NCBI GenBank assembly: GCA_038229875.1
Contig: JBBROA010000139.1
Span: forward strand, 1-9,683
Direction: 5' to 3'
DNA: 9,683 nucleotides
Origin: JALYUA01 sp038229875
GTDB lineage: Bacteria > Acidobacteriota > Thermoanaerobaculia > UBA5066 > Gp7-AA6
Below are positions 1 through 7,098 of this stretch, piece after piece (the first letter of the stretch is position 1; each line of letters starts with the position of its first letter). The notes under the pieces were generated by a model that worked only from the letters and a program-made list of their open reading frames with translations, made no database searches and had not been told where the DNA came from. The translations under genes and the position numbers were made by a program.

Positions 1-1031
1 ACGAAGGCCGAGCGCGCCGCCGGCCGTTTCAGCCAGCCCGCCATCGACGCCATTTCGATGGCGATGGGAGGCTCGTCGGCGAGCCACAGCGCGCCCTCCG
101 TCGCGACGAGGATCGCGAAGACGAGCACGATTCGCCGTATCGATATGAGCCCGGCGGCCTCCGGAAAATCGGCGCGGCGCGCCCGCCACCAGGCGAGCAG
201 CGGAAATCCGACGAGACCGCACTCGATAAGCGCGCCCGCATAGACGCGGATGGATCGGGTCACGGCGAAAGACGCCGCGAGCGCCATCAGCCACACCGGC
301 CGGACCCGGGGACCCTCGTACAGCCGCTGCCCCGCCAGGATCGCCAGCAGGAAGGCGAAGGTCAGAAGGCAGTCCTTCATGAGATCGGCGGACGCCAGAA
401 AGACGGCGTTGGGAGCGACCGCGAGCGCGATCCCGCAGGCGACGGCCCACCGCCCGACGAGCGGCCGCGCGATCAGATACACGAGCCAGGTCGAAAGAGT
501 TCCGGCGAGGACCACCAGCACCTGCGCGGCCAGCAGACTTCCGCCCGGCAGCCACAGGACGACCGCCAGGAAATAGTGGAAGCCGACGTCGTAGGTCCCC
601 GCGAGGTGAAAAGGGCGGATGTCGAGGAGGGACGGGAGGCCGTCGGCGATCTGCCCGGCCCAGAAGATGAAGCTGCGGACGTCCACGTTGTACGTCGTGA
701 GCCCGCGCGCCGCTTTGGCCGTGTACGCGACGATCGCGAGCGCGCCGCGCAGGAAGAACGCCGCGGGGAGGAGCGCGGATTCGAGCGCCCTCCACGGGCG
801 CCCGATCTCGCGCGGGCGGATGCGCGACACCGCCGTCCAGAAGAGAAACAAGAAAATGGCGACCAGGGCGGAGTGGTTGACGACGAGGTCGAGCACGGCG
901 AGGCTGATCGTGACGGCGGCCGCACCCGCCCAGGCGATCTCCACGACGCCGGTCCTCCGTGCGAGAACGTGCGGGCCGCGGACGGCCGGGGACTCGCGAG
1001 GGGGGACGCCCGGATTCGATTCGGATGCCAT
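1..1031 (-). CDS. Polytopic membrane protein, GT-C-like glycosyltransferase candidate (3' truncated by window edge)
   Basis: An uninterrupted minus-strand frame runs from ATG at 1031 to the window edge, giving 343 residues with no stop. I checked every codon for stops. After a polar N-terminus the protein is strongly hydrophobic, with about ten likely membrane spans, roughly at residues 31-51, 55-69, 84-105, 150-163, 166-187, 193-212, 220-234, 246-258, 265-282 and 300-315. A first large loop (about 106-149) carries TTYNVDV and AGTYDVGFHY, and a later loop has the motif SADLMKD (214-220). This layout resembles GT-C-fold, PMT/ArnT-like or EpsG-like membrane glycosyltransferases that use lipid-linked sugar donors, but no motif is diagnostic. 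It is divergent from a glycan-assembly operon, which fits that role. The start is uncertain: ATG 1031 lacks a Shine-Dalgarno, whereas GTG at 944 has GGAGG nine bases upstream and would put the first membrane span at the N-terminus. A flippase or polymerase subunit is an alternative. Confidence 0.6.
   Translation of the reverse strand, partial: MASESNPGVPPRESPAVRGPHVLARRTGVVEIAWAGAAAVTISLAVLDLVVNHSALVAIFLFLFWTAVSRIRPREIGRPWRALESALLPAAFFLRGALAIVAYTAKAARGLTTYNVDVRSFIFWAGQIADGLPSLLDIRPFHLAGTYDVGFHYFLAVVLWLPGGSLLAAQVLVVLAGTLSTWLVYLIARPLVGRWAVACGIALAVAPNAVFLASADLMKDCLLTFAFLLAILAGQRLYEGPRVRPVWLMALAASFAVTRSIRVYAGALIECGLVGFPLLAWWRARRADFPEAAGLISIRRIVLVFAILVATEGALWLADEPPIAIEMASMAGWLKRPAARSAF
954..958 (-). 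promoter_or_regulatory. Shine-Dalgarno supporting an alternative GTG start of the minus-strand membrane protein
   Basis: On the minus strand GGAGG lies nine bases before an in-frame GTG (codon 944-942, residue 30 of the long version). The ATG at 1031 has only a C-rich stretch before it. If the GTG is the real start, the 29-residue polar leader is not translated and the divergent gap to the next gene grows to about 166 bp. This is inference from spacing only. Confidence 0.4.
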
Positions 1032-1110
1032 CGGGGAGTGCGGGGATCGTAACAGACGCCCTCCGCTTGCATTCGGGCGGATTCGCACGCTACTCTGCCG
1101 AGAGTCGTCG
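1032..1110. promoter_or_regulatory. Divergent intergenic region, probable site of opposing promoters
   Basis: This 79-bp gap separates the minus-strand membrane gene from the plus-strand operon, so promoters for both should lie here or just inside the membrane gene. The best plus-strand sigma-70-like pair I can see is TTGCAT (1067-1072) and TACTCT (1091-1096) with an 18-bp spacer. Each box matches the consensus at only three of six positions, and transcription would start only a few bases before the ATG at 1111. No clear operator or inverted repeat is visible. The assignment rests on gene orientation more than on the boxes. Confidence 0.3.
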
Positions 1111-2409
1111 ATGGAGTCCCTCCCGGTTCCCGCCAGTTCGCGGCCGTCCACGCCGCGCGGGATCGTCCTCCTGATCGGGCATCTCGAAGGGGGCGGAGCC
1201 GAGCGTCAGTGCTACCTCCTGGCCCGCGGTCTTCGGCGCGCCGGCCAGTCCGTCACGGTTGTGACGGAAAACGCCGGGGAAGCCGCGAGGAGGGACTATG
1301 CGGAGATCGGCGTGGAGGTCGAGCTCTTGAAAAAGCCGGCGGGAGGCAGCCTCGCGTTTCCCGCGAAAGTCGCTAGGACGCTCCGCTCTTTTTCGCGCCT
1401 TCCGGTCGTGCTGCGTCGGCTTCGTCCGGTGATCGTGCAGGCATTCCTCCCGCGGAGCAATGCGGCCGCCTGCCTTTTCCGCGGCAGCGCCGGCGTCCCG
1501 GTCGTGATCGCGTCCCACCGTTATGCGGGCAGCGCCACGTGGAACTACGACGTGGGACAGGCGTTCGAAGCGATCGTCTGCCGGCGGGCGGACGTGAACC
1601 TCGCCAATTCGGCGGGCGTCGCGAAGCACCTCCGCGCGCGCCTGCGGCTCCCGCCGCGCACGATCGAGGTAGTTCCCAACGGCGCCGAGCCCCTCTCCCG
1701 CGATTGCCGGCGGGAGCGCGCGGCCGCGCGGCGCGACCTCGGGCTCGCCGCCGACGAGCTCGCCATCGTCAAAGTGGCGAATCTCTGGCCGTACAAGGGC
1801 TATCAGGACCTCATCGATGCCCTCGCCCGCGTCCGCGACGCCGGGGTCGAGGCTCGCGCGTTTTTCATCGGGGGCGATCGCGGTTTTGGCGCCGCCCTTT
1901 CGGAGCAGATTCAGAAGCGCGGGCTCTCCGACAGGATCTCGTTCCTCGGGGAACGGAACGACGTCTGCGATCTCCTTCCGGCCTTTGATATCTACGTCTC
2001 CGCCTCCCGCGGGGAGGGTATGTCGAACGCGGTCATGGAAGCGATGCAGCACGCGCTTCCGGTCGTCGGCAGCCGCGTCGCCGGCACGCCGGAGCTTCTG
2101 GATCAGGGCGCGGCGGGCTCTCTATTCGAGCCGGGAGACGTGAACGGCCTGGCGAAGTCGATCCTCGATCTCGCCCGCGACCCCGCCAAGCGGCGGCGCC
2201 TCGGAACTGCCGCCGAGACGCGGATCCGAGAAGAGTTCAGCGATCGGATGATGGTGCGCCGGACGCTCGAAGTCTACGCACGCGCGGCGCAGCGTCGGGG
2301 GCTCGAGGAGGCCGCCGGGCAGTTTTCAGACGCGGGCCGCGGCGTCGCGGACGACTCCCATTCCGCCGCGGCCGTTGCGAACGCCGCGATTCCGGGGGCG
2401 GCTCCCTGA
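1111..2409 (+). CDS. GT4-family glycosyltransferase (first gene of operon)
   Basis: This 432-residue protein has the GT-B, family GT4 pattern: a retaining, NDP-sugar-dependent cytoplasmic enzyme that adds a sugar to a lipid-linked glycan. The N-terminal Rossmann domain opens with IVLLIGHLEGGGAERQ (18-33), the usual glycine-rich acceptor-side loop with GGAER. The C-terminal domain has VKVANLWPYKGYQDLIDAL (220-238) and the EX7E donor-site pair, Glu302 and Glu310 in SRGEGMSNAVMEAM, then VGSRVAGTPELL. The length is slightly above the family norm because of an Ala-rich tail (about 398-432) beyond the last helix, with no recognisable domain. The frame is open upstream to 619, but that part overlaps the divergent membrane gene and has no GT4 sequence. 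ATG 1111 sits just before the conserved start, with a weak GAGAG at 1100-1104. It heads a co-directional operon, 38 bp before the next gene. The sugar specificity is unknown. Confidence 0.9.
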   Translation: MESLPVPASSRPSTPRGIVLLIGHLEGGGAERQCYLLARGLRRAGQSVTVVTENAGEAARRDYAEIGVEVELLKKPAGGSLAFPAKVARTLRSFSRLPVVLRRLRPVIVQAFLPRSNAAACLFRGSAGVPVVIASHRYAGSATWNYDVGQAFEAIVCRRADVNLANSAGVAKHLRARLRLPPRTIEVVPNGAEPLSRDCRRERAAARRDLGLAADELAIVKVANLWPYKGYQDLIDALARVRDAGVEARAFFIGGDRGFGAALSEQIQKRGLSDRISFLGERNDVCDLLPAFDIYVSASRGEGMSNAVMEAMQHALPVVGSRVAGTPELLDQGAAGSLFEPGDVNGLAKSILDLARDPAKRRRLGTAAETRIREEFSDRMMVRRTLEVYARAAQRRGLEEAAGQFSDAGRGVADDSHSAAAVANAAIPGAAP

Positions 2410-2434
2410 GCGCGCGCGGCAACCCGGCTGCGAC

Positions 2435-2440
2435 GGGAGG
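2435..2440 (+). promoter_or_regulatory. Strong Shine-Dalgarno fixing a GTG start
   Basis: GGGAGG stands seven bases before GTG 2448. No nearby ATG in this frame precedes the methyltransferase sequence, so this site decides the start of that gene. It is the clearest ribosome-binding site in the operon and suggests this gene is translated independently of the glycosyltransferase 38 bp upstream. Confidence 0.7.
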
Positions 2441-2447
2441 CGCGCCG

Positions 2448-3284
2448 GTGTCCGGGCCCGACCGGTTTGCTTTCGGCCGCAACTGGGCTCGCTTTCTCTC
2501 GGTGTTGAACGACGAGAGGATCCTCGAAGCGGAGAAGTCCCTCTGCGCGATGCTCGACCAGCCGTCTTTCGCCGGCGTACGCTTTCTCGACATGGGATCG
2601 GGCAGCGGTCTCTTCAGCCTGGCAGCACGACGTCTGGGCGCGAAAGTGCGGTCATTCGACTACGACCCGGAGTCGGTCGCTTGCACGGCGGAGTTGAAGC
2701 GGCGCTACTTCCCGGACGATCCCGACTGGCTGGTTGAAAGCGGCTCGGCGCTCGACGAGGAGTATGTCGAGTCTCTCGGCACCTTCGACGTCGTGTATTC
2801 GTGGGGCGTTCTCCACCACACCGGCCGGATGTGGGACGCCCTCGGGAACGCCGCCCTGGCGGTCGCCCCCGGAGGGAGGCTCTTCATCTCGATCTACAAC
2901 GATCAGGGCATTCCGAGCGATTTCTGGAAGTGGGTCAAGCGGACGTACAACCGGCTTCCGGGCGCGCTCCGTGTTCCGTTTGCCGCGGGGATCCTTGCGC
3001 CGCGCGAAGCCGCGCGCCTGGCATACCGGCTCTCGCGGTTTGAGCTGGGCGGATACGTGCGCTCGTGGACCGAGTACCACAAGAGCCGCGGAATGAGCCG
3101 TTGGCACGACTACATCGACTGGATCGGCGGTTATCCTTTCGAGGTGGCGAAGCCCGAGGAAATTTTCGACTTGTTTCAGTCGCGCGGCTTCCGGCTGGTG
3201 AAACTGAAGACCTGCGGCGGGCTGCACGGCTGCAACGAATTCGTGTTCGGCCGGGAGCTTCCCGCCCCGGCTCGGACGGCGTAA
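2448..3284 (+). CDS. Class I SAM-dependent methyltransferase (UbiG-like, polysaccharide-locus type)
   Basis: The product has 278 residues and a seven-strand Rossmann methyltransferase fold. Motif I is FLDMGSGSGLFSL (46-58). The acidic ribose-binding end of strand 2 is SFDYDPESV (69-77), and motif IV is FDVVYSWGVLHHTG (113-126), followed by APGGRLFISIYND (140-152). The C-terminal half has an extended substrate lid with WHDYIDWIGGYPFE (219-232) and KPEEIFDLFQSRGF (235-248). A WIGGYPFE-type segment is, as far as I recall, common in methyltransferases of LPS and exopolysaccharide clusters. Its job is probably O- or N-methylation of a sugar or a sugar-linked group in the cytoplasm. The start is GTG 2448, chosen for the GGGAGG at 2435-2440. 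It ends three bases before asnB, so the two are surely co-transcribed. The acceptor is unknown. Confidence 0.88.
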   Translation: MSGPDRFAFGRNWARFLSVLNDERILEAEKSLCAMLDQPSFAGVRFLDMGSGSGLFSLAARRLGAKVRSFDYDPESVACTAELKRRYFPDDPDWLVESGSALDEEYVESLGTFDVVYSWGVLHHTGRMWDALGNAALAVAPGGRLFISIYNDQGIPSDFWKWVKRTYNRLPGALRVPFAAGILAPREAARLAYRLSRFELGGYVRSWTEYHKSRGMSRWHDYIDWIGGYPFEVAKPEEIFDLFQSRGFRLVKLKTCGGLHGCNEFVFGRELPAPARTA

Positions 3285-3287
3285 GCG

Positions 3288-5264
3288 ATGTGCGGTCTGA
3301 CCGGCTTCCTCCACCCGGGCGGCGGGTCCGCTGCGGACATGCGGGCGCGCGTCAGCCGCATGAGCGACTGCGTGCGGCACCGGGGACCCGACGACGAAGG
3401 AACGTGGGCCGACGCCGAGGCGGGAATCGCCTTCGGGTTCCGCCGGCTTTCGATCATCGACCTGACCCCGGCGGGGCACCAGCCGATGGTCTCGCCAGAC
3501 GGGCGCTTTGTGCTGATGTTGAACGGGGAGATCTACAACTTCCAGGAGCTTCGGCGAGAGCTCGAGGCGCTGGGACATGCCTTTCGCGGTCACTCTGACA
3601 CGGAGGTCCTGCTCGCCGCGGCCGCGGAGTGGGGCCCGGAAAGCGCCTTCGAGAGGTGCAACGGGATGTTCGCGGTCGCTCTCTGGGACCGCCGCGAGCG
3701 CGCGCTCCATCTCGCCCGCGACCGCTTCGGCGAGAAGCCGATGTATTTCGGATGGATGGGCGAGACCTTCCTCTTCGGCTCCGAGATCAAGGCCCTCCGG
3801 GCGCACCCCGCGTTTCATCCCGAGGTGGACCGGGACGCGCTCGCGCTCTACTCGCGTTTTGGCTACGTGCCGGCGCCGCACAGCATTTTTCGAGGCATCT
3901 CCAAGCTCGCCGCGGGGTGCCGCGTCGTCGTGACGCCCGGACGCCGCGAGGTTGCTCCCGTGCGTTACTGGTCCGCGCGAAAATCGGCGGAGGCGGGGCT
4001 CGCGGAGCGCTACTCCGGTTCGCGGCAGGAGGCGGTCCGCGACCTCGACGCGATGCTCCACCGGGTCATCGGCCTGAGGATGGTGTCCGACGTGCCGCTC
4101 GGGGCCTTTCTCTCGGGCGGGATCGACTCGTCCCTGATCGTTTCGATGATGCAGGCGCAGAGCGCCCGCCCCGTGCGAACGTTCTCAATCGGCTTCGAGG
4201 AGCCCGAGTACGACGAGACCAGGGAGGCGGCGGCCGTGGCCCGCCACCTGGGAACCCACCACACCGGCCTGATGGTCACTCCCGCGGACGCGATGGCCGT
4301 CATCCCCAAGCTCCCGGCGATGTACGACGAGCCGCTGTCGGACCCGTCGCAGATCCCGACGTATCTCGTGTCGGCCCTGGCGCGGCGCGACGTCACCGTG
4401 AGCCTCTCCGGTGATGGAGGCGACGAGCTCTTCGGCGGCTACAGCCGGTACGCGCTCGGCCGCTCGATCTGGAAGGCGATGGGGTGGGCGCCGCACCGGC
4501 TTCGCTCCGGAGTGGCCGGAGCGATTCGCCGCGTCGCAGTTTTCCGCGATGGGCATGCGGTCTCCTCCCTCCAGAAGCTGCTGCCCGCCCGCCGCCGCAT
4601 CTCATTTCTCCCCGACAAGCTCCAGAAGCTGGCCGACGTGCTTGCCGTCGCGCGCCCGGAGCTGCTGTATCTGCGCCTGATGTCGCTCGCGAAAGCGCCC
4701 GAGAGCCTGGTCCTCTCGAGCCGTGAGCCGGAGACGCCCATGACGGCGCCCGAGCGTCTCGACGGAATGGGAATCCTCGACCGCATGATGTATCTCGACA
4801 CGATCACCTATCTGCCGGACGACATCCTCGTGAAGGTCGATCGGGCCAGCATGGCCGTGAGCCTCGAGTCCCGGGCGCCCTTTCTCGATCCCGAGGTTTT
4901 CCGCTTCGCGTGGAGCCTCCCGACGCGATGGAAATTTCGCGGCCGCCAGGGGAAATGGATTCTTCGGCAGGTGCTGGAGAAGTATGTCCCGCGCGCCCTC
5001 TTTGACCGCCCCAAGATGGGGTTCGGGCTGCCGATCGACGTGTGGCTCCGCGGTCCGCTGCGCGGCTGGGCCGAGAACCTTCTGGATGAACGCCGCCTTC
5101 GCGATGACGGCTTCTTCGAGCCGGGGCTCATTCGCCAGAAGTGGGCCGAGCACGTGGCCGGTTCGCGCAACTGGCACTTTTTTCTCTGGGACATCCTCAT
5201 GTTCCAGGCGTGGCTCGAAGAGTCCTCGAAGGAAGGCGCGGCCGCCGTCCAGAGGACCGCTTGA
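3288..5264 (+). CDS. asnB: Asparagine synthetase-type glutamine-hydrolysing amidotransferase
   Basis: This is a full-length two-domain AsnB-family enzyme of 658 residues. The N-terminal Ntn glutaminase starts MCGLTGF, so Cys2 becomes the nucleophile after removal of Met1. It also shows HRGPDDEGTW (31-40), RRLSIID (52-58), NGEIYNF (79-85) and SDTE (103-106). The C-terminal ATP-pyrophosphatase/synthetase domain has the P-loop SGGIDSS (276-282), SLSGDGGDELFGGYSRY (372-388) and VSLESRAPFLD (524-534). All expected catalytic elements are present. It is about 100 residues longer than E. coli AsnB, as is usual for homologues in surface-polysaccharide loci, where WbpS/WbpG-type members amidate uronic-acid sugars or make amidinated sugars. 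Set between methyltransferases and glycosyltransferases, it probably amidates a sugar carboxylate rather than serving only in asparagine supply. That is inference, and ordinary asparagine synthesis remains possible. ATG 3288 begins three bases after the previous stop, without a good Shine-Dalgarno. Confidence 0.95.
   Translation: MCGLTGFLHPGGGSAADMRARVSRMSDCVRHRGPDDEGTWADAEAGIAFGFRRLSIIDLTPAGHQPMVSPDGRFVLMLNGEIYNFQELRRELEALGHAFRGHSDTEVLLAAAAEWGPESAFERCNGMFAVALWDRRERALHLARDRFGEKPMYFGWMGETFLFGSEIKALRAHPAFHPEVDRDALALYSRFGYVPAPHSIFRGISKLAAGCRVVVTPGRREVAPVRYWSARKSAEAGLAERYSGSRQEAVRDLDAMLHRVIGLRMVSDVPLGAFLSGGIDSSLIVSMMQAQSARPVRTFSIGFEEPEYDETREAAAVARHLGTHHTGLMVTPADAMAVIPKLPAMYDEPLSDPSQIPTYLVSALARRDVTVSLSGDGGDELFGGYSRYALGRSIWKAMGWAPHRLRSGVAGAIRRVAVFRDGHAVSSLQKLLPARRRISFLPDKLQKLADVLAVARPELLYLRLMSLAKAPESLVLSSREPETPMTAPERLDGMGILDRMMYLDTITYLPDDILVKVDRASMAVSLESRAPFLDPEVFRFAWSLPTRWKFRGRQGKWILRQVLEKYVPRALFDRPKMGFGLPIDVWLRGPLRGWAENLLDERRLRDDGFFEPGLIRQKWAEHVAGSRNWHFFLWDILMFQAWLEESSKEGAAAVQRTA
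5251..5256 (+). promoter_or_regulatory. Shine-Dalgarno supporting a TTG start overlapping the asnB stop
   Basis: AGAGGA inside the last codons of asnB lies four bases before TTG 5261, which overlaps the asnB stop as TTGA. The next methyltransferase has no ATG near its conserved N-terminus, so this site is the main support for the rare TTG start. An earlier in-frame start at 5141 would overlap asnB by more than 120 bases and add residues with no family likeness. Confidence 0.55.
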
Positions 5265-6229
5265 CCGACGGCTATTACGACGGGCATCTCGCCACACTCC
5301 AGGACCTTTTCGGCACGCGGGACGTCGAAGTTTCCGAGGGCGAGCTCCGCGTCGGGGAGCAACGGTTTTCGATCCGCGACGACGTCATCCTCTTAGCCGG
5401 CGTGTCCGATCCCCGCGCCGCGGGCGTCCGGTTCACGTTCGGCGAGCAGTGGCAGCGGTTCGACCGGATGCTCCCCGAGCACGAGCGGGAGTTCCGGCGG
5501 TATTTCGACCTCTTCGAGCCCTCGGAGCTCGCCGGCATTCGCGCATGCGACGTCGGCTGCGGGATCGGACGCTGGAGCTTCTTTCTGGCGCCGCGGTGCC
5601 GTGAGGTGGTGCTCGTCGACTTTTCGGAGGCGATCTTCGTTGCCCGCCGCAACCTGCGCGAATCTGACAACTGCCTGTTCTTCCAGGCCGACCTGCGGGC
5701 GCTGCCGTTCCGGAATGATTTCGCGGACCTGCTCTTCTCGCTCGGCGTGCTCCACCACCTGCCGACGGGCGCGCTGGAAGCGGTGCGCCGGCTCGCCCGC
5801 TTCGCGCCGAAGCTCCTCGTGTACCTCTATTACGCGCTCGACAACCGACCGTGGCACTTCCGCGCGATCTTCGCCGGCGCCGATCGCCTCCGGCGGGTCC
5901 TCTCGCGCGTCCGGAGCCGGCGCGCTCGCGCGGTGGCGAGCTGGATTCTGACCGCCGGCGTGTACCTCCCGTTCGTGGCGTTCGGCCGGATCGTCGCGCC
6001 GCTCGGACTGGGCCGGTTCGTGCCGCTCTACGAGTATTACGCGGGGATGAGCGCCGGCCGGATCCGGCAGGACGCCTACGACCGCTTCTTCACCCCGATC
6101 GAGCAGAGGTTCACGCGAGCGCAGATCCGGGGACTCGAAGACACGTTTGCGCAAGTGTCCGTCTCCGAGTCGCCGCCCTACTGGCACTTTCGATGCGACC
6201 GTGAGGCGGCGAAACCGGGGCGCGCGTGA
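5261..6229 (+). CDS. Class I SAM-dependent methyltransferase (second in operon)
   Basis: From TTG 5261 the product is 322 residues. An N-terminal region (1-60, beginning TDGYYDGHLATLQDLFG) precedes the methyltransferase fold. Motif I is ACDVGCGIGRWSFFLA (95-110), strand 2 ends in LVDFSEA (118-124), and motif IV is ADLLFSLGVLHHLP (155-168). A long C-terminal part (about 185-310) has a hydrophobic stretch, SWILTAGVYLPFVAFG (227-242), that could be a membrane-facing helix, then YDRFFTPIEQRFTRAQI (273-289), a segment recurrent in polysaccharide-locus methyltransferases. Function: methyl transfer from SAM, probably to a sugar or lipid-linked glycan; the acceptor is not readable. TTG is inferred from the AGAGGA upstream and the 4-base overlap with the asnB stop. 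The gene overlaps its successor by another 4 bases. It contains one TTA leucine codon at 5393, uncommon in this GC-rich context. Confidence 0.85.
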   Translation: MTDGYYDGHLATLQDLFGTRDVEVSEGELRVGEQRFSIRDDVILLAGVSDPRAAGVRFTFGEQWQRFDRMLPEHEREFRRYFDLFEPSELAGIRACDVGCGIGRWSFFLAPRCREVVLVDFSEAIFVARRNLRESDNCLFFQADLRALPFRNDFADLLFSLGVLHHLPTGALEAVRRLARFAPKLLVYLYYALDNRPWHFRAIFAGADRLRRVLSRVRSRRARAVASWILTAGVYLPFVAFGRIVAPLGLGRFVPLYEYYAGMSAGRIRQDAYDRFFTPIEQRFTRAQIRGLEDTFAQVSVSESPPYWHFRCDREAAKPGRA

Positions 6230-7098
6230 GCCCGAAGACGTGGATCCCGTGGCAGGCGAAGATCGCCGCGAAGATCGCGCTGTCGCGGCTGCCCGTCCCA
6301 TACCGTTTCTGGCGCGCCGTTTCCTGCTTCGACCTCGGCCCGATGGAGGACCCTGAGTACGCGCTCCGCGTCTTCCGCGAGCACTTCTCCCGCGCGCGGC
6401 CGGAGCGTGGGGGCGATCGATTCGGGTGTCTGGAGCTCGGCCCCGGCAACACCCTGTTCACCGCGCTCATCGCCCCCGCGTTCGGCTTTACCGAGGCGAT
6501 TCTCGTGGACACCGGCGCGTTCGCCGCCGACGCTCTGCCTCCCTATCGGAACATGGCCGCTCGCCTGGCCGCCGACGCGCTCCCGACGCCGCTTCTGGAG
6601 GGCTGCCGCACCCTGGCGGACGTCCTGCGCGCGGCGGGCGCCCGGTACCTCACCGGGGGGCTCGCCTCTCTCCGCGAGCTTCCGCCGCGCTCCGTCCACT
6701 TCGCGTTTTCTCACGCCGTGCTCGAGCACGTCCGGCGGGCGGAGTTCGAGCCCACCATGCGGGAGCTTGCCCGGATCCTTCATCGCGACGGGGTCGCCTC
6801 GCACCGGGTCGACCTCACCGACCACCTCAGCGGCCGCCTCGACAATCTCCGTTTCGCAGAGCGGCGCTGGGAATCGGACCTGTTCGCGAAGTCCGGCTTC
6901 TACACGAACCGGCTGCGACTGCCGGAGATCCTCGCGGCGTGTGAGTCCGCGGGTCTTTCGGTCGAGGTCTCCGGGATCGAACGATGGGGCGCGCCGCCGA
7001 CTCCCCGGGCAAAGCTCGCCGCTTCCTTCCGCGATCTTCCGGACTCGGACCTGACCGTCTCCGCGTTTGACCTGCTGATGCGTCCGCGCCCGCGATGA
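6226..7098 (+). CDS. SAM methyltransferase-like protein of a glycan-cluster family (ELGPG type)
   Basis: The product has 290 residues and starts at GTG 6226, overlapping the previous stop as GTGA, with GGGG at 6217-6220 as a weak ribosome-binding site. The SAM-fold signature is a variant: motif I reads CLELGPGNTLF (68-78), where the third glycine is replaced, followed by an acidic strand-2 end LVDTGAF (93-99) and motif IV FSHAVLEHVRR (161-171). The downstream block ASHRVDLTDHLSGRLDNLRF (191-210) and RRWESDLFAKSGFYTNRLR (213-231) is distinctive. From memory, the same block recurs in uncharacterised methyltransferases of proteobacterial exopolysaccharide and LPS clusters. The HRVDLTDH stretch supplies His, Asp and Asp residues that could bind the acceptor or a metal, which is speculation. 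It differs clearly from the two other methyltransferases here, so it is not a tandem duplicate. It ends in an ATGA overlap with the next gene. Confidence 0.82.
   Translation: MSPKTWIPWQAKIAAKIALSRLPVPYRFWRAVSCFDLGPMEDPEYALRVFREHFSRARPERGGDRFGCLELGPGNTLFTALIAPAFGFTEAILVDTGAFAADALPPYRNMAARLAADALPTPLLEGCRTLADVLRAAGARYLTGGLASLRELPPRSVHFAFSHAVLEHVRRAEFEPTMRELARILHRDGVASHRVDLTDHLSGRLDNLRFAERRWESDLFAKSGFYTNRLRLPEILAACESAGLSVEVSGIERWGAPPTPRAKLAASFRDLPDSDLTVSAFDLLMRPRPR

Noticed and set aside
473..1072. Minus-strand frame of 199 residues rich in Ser, Arg and Pro.
   Set aside because: It overlaps the membrane gene on the same strand in another frame. Its composition is that of an out-of-frame reading of GC-rich coding DNA, while the other frame gives clean membrane spans.
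619..1110. Upstream in-frame extension of the first GT4 gene (a start at 619 would add 164 residues).
   Set aside because: It lies antisense to the better-supported membrane gene, has composition typical of a shadow frame, and carries no GT4 sequence. The family N-terminus begins just after ATG 1111.
1090..2052. Antisense frame of 320 residues opposite the first GT4 gene.
   Set aside because: It is a shadow of a clear GT4 gene, with no domain or motif of its own.
2439..2446. Palindrome GGCGCGCC before the GTG start of the first methyltransferase, as a possible operator.
   Set aside because: Short GC palindromes are common by chance in this composition, and it overlaps the ribosome-binding site and spacer without any second copy.
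2652..4061. Long antisense frame (469 residues) opposite the methyltransferase and asnB.
   Set aside because: Long open antisense frames are expected opposite GC-rich genes. The protein is Arg/Pro/His-rich with no recognisable motif, and both sense genes have full catalytic signatures.
5393..5395. A single TTA codon in the second methyltransferase, as a possible regulatory rare codon.
   Set aside because: TTA control by a dedicated leucyl-tRNA is known from Streptomyces, and nothing here points to that lineage. One rare codon is not enough evidence.
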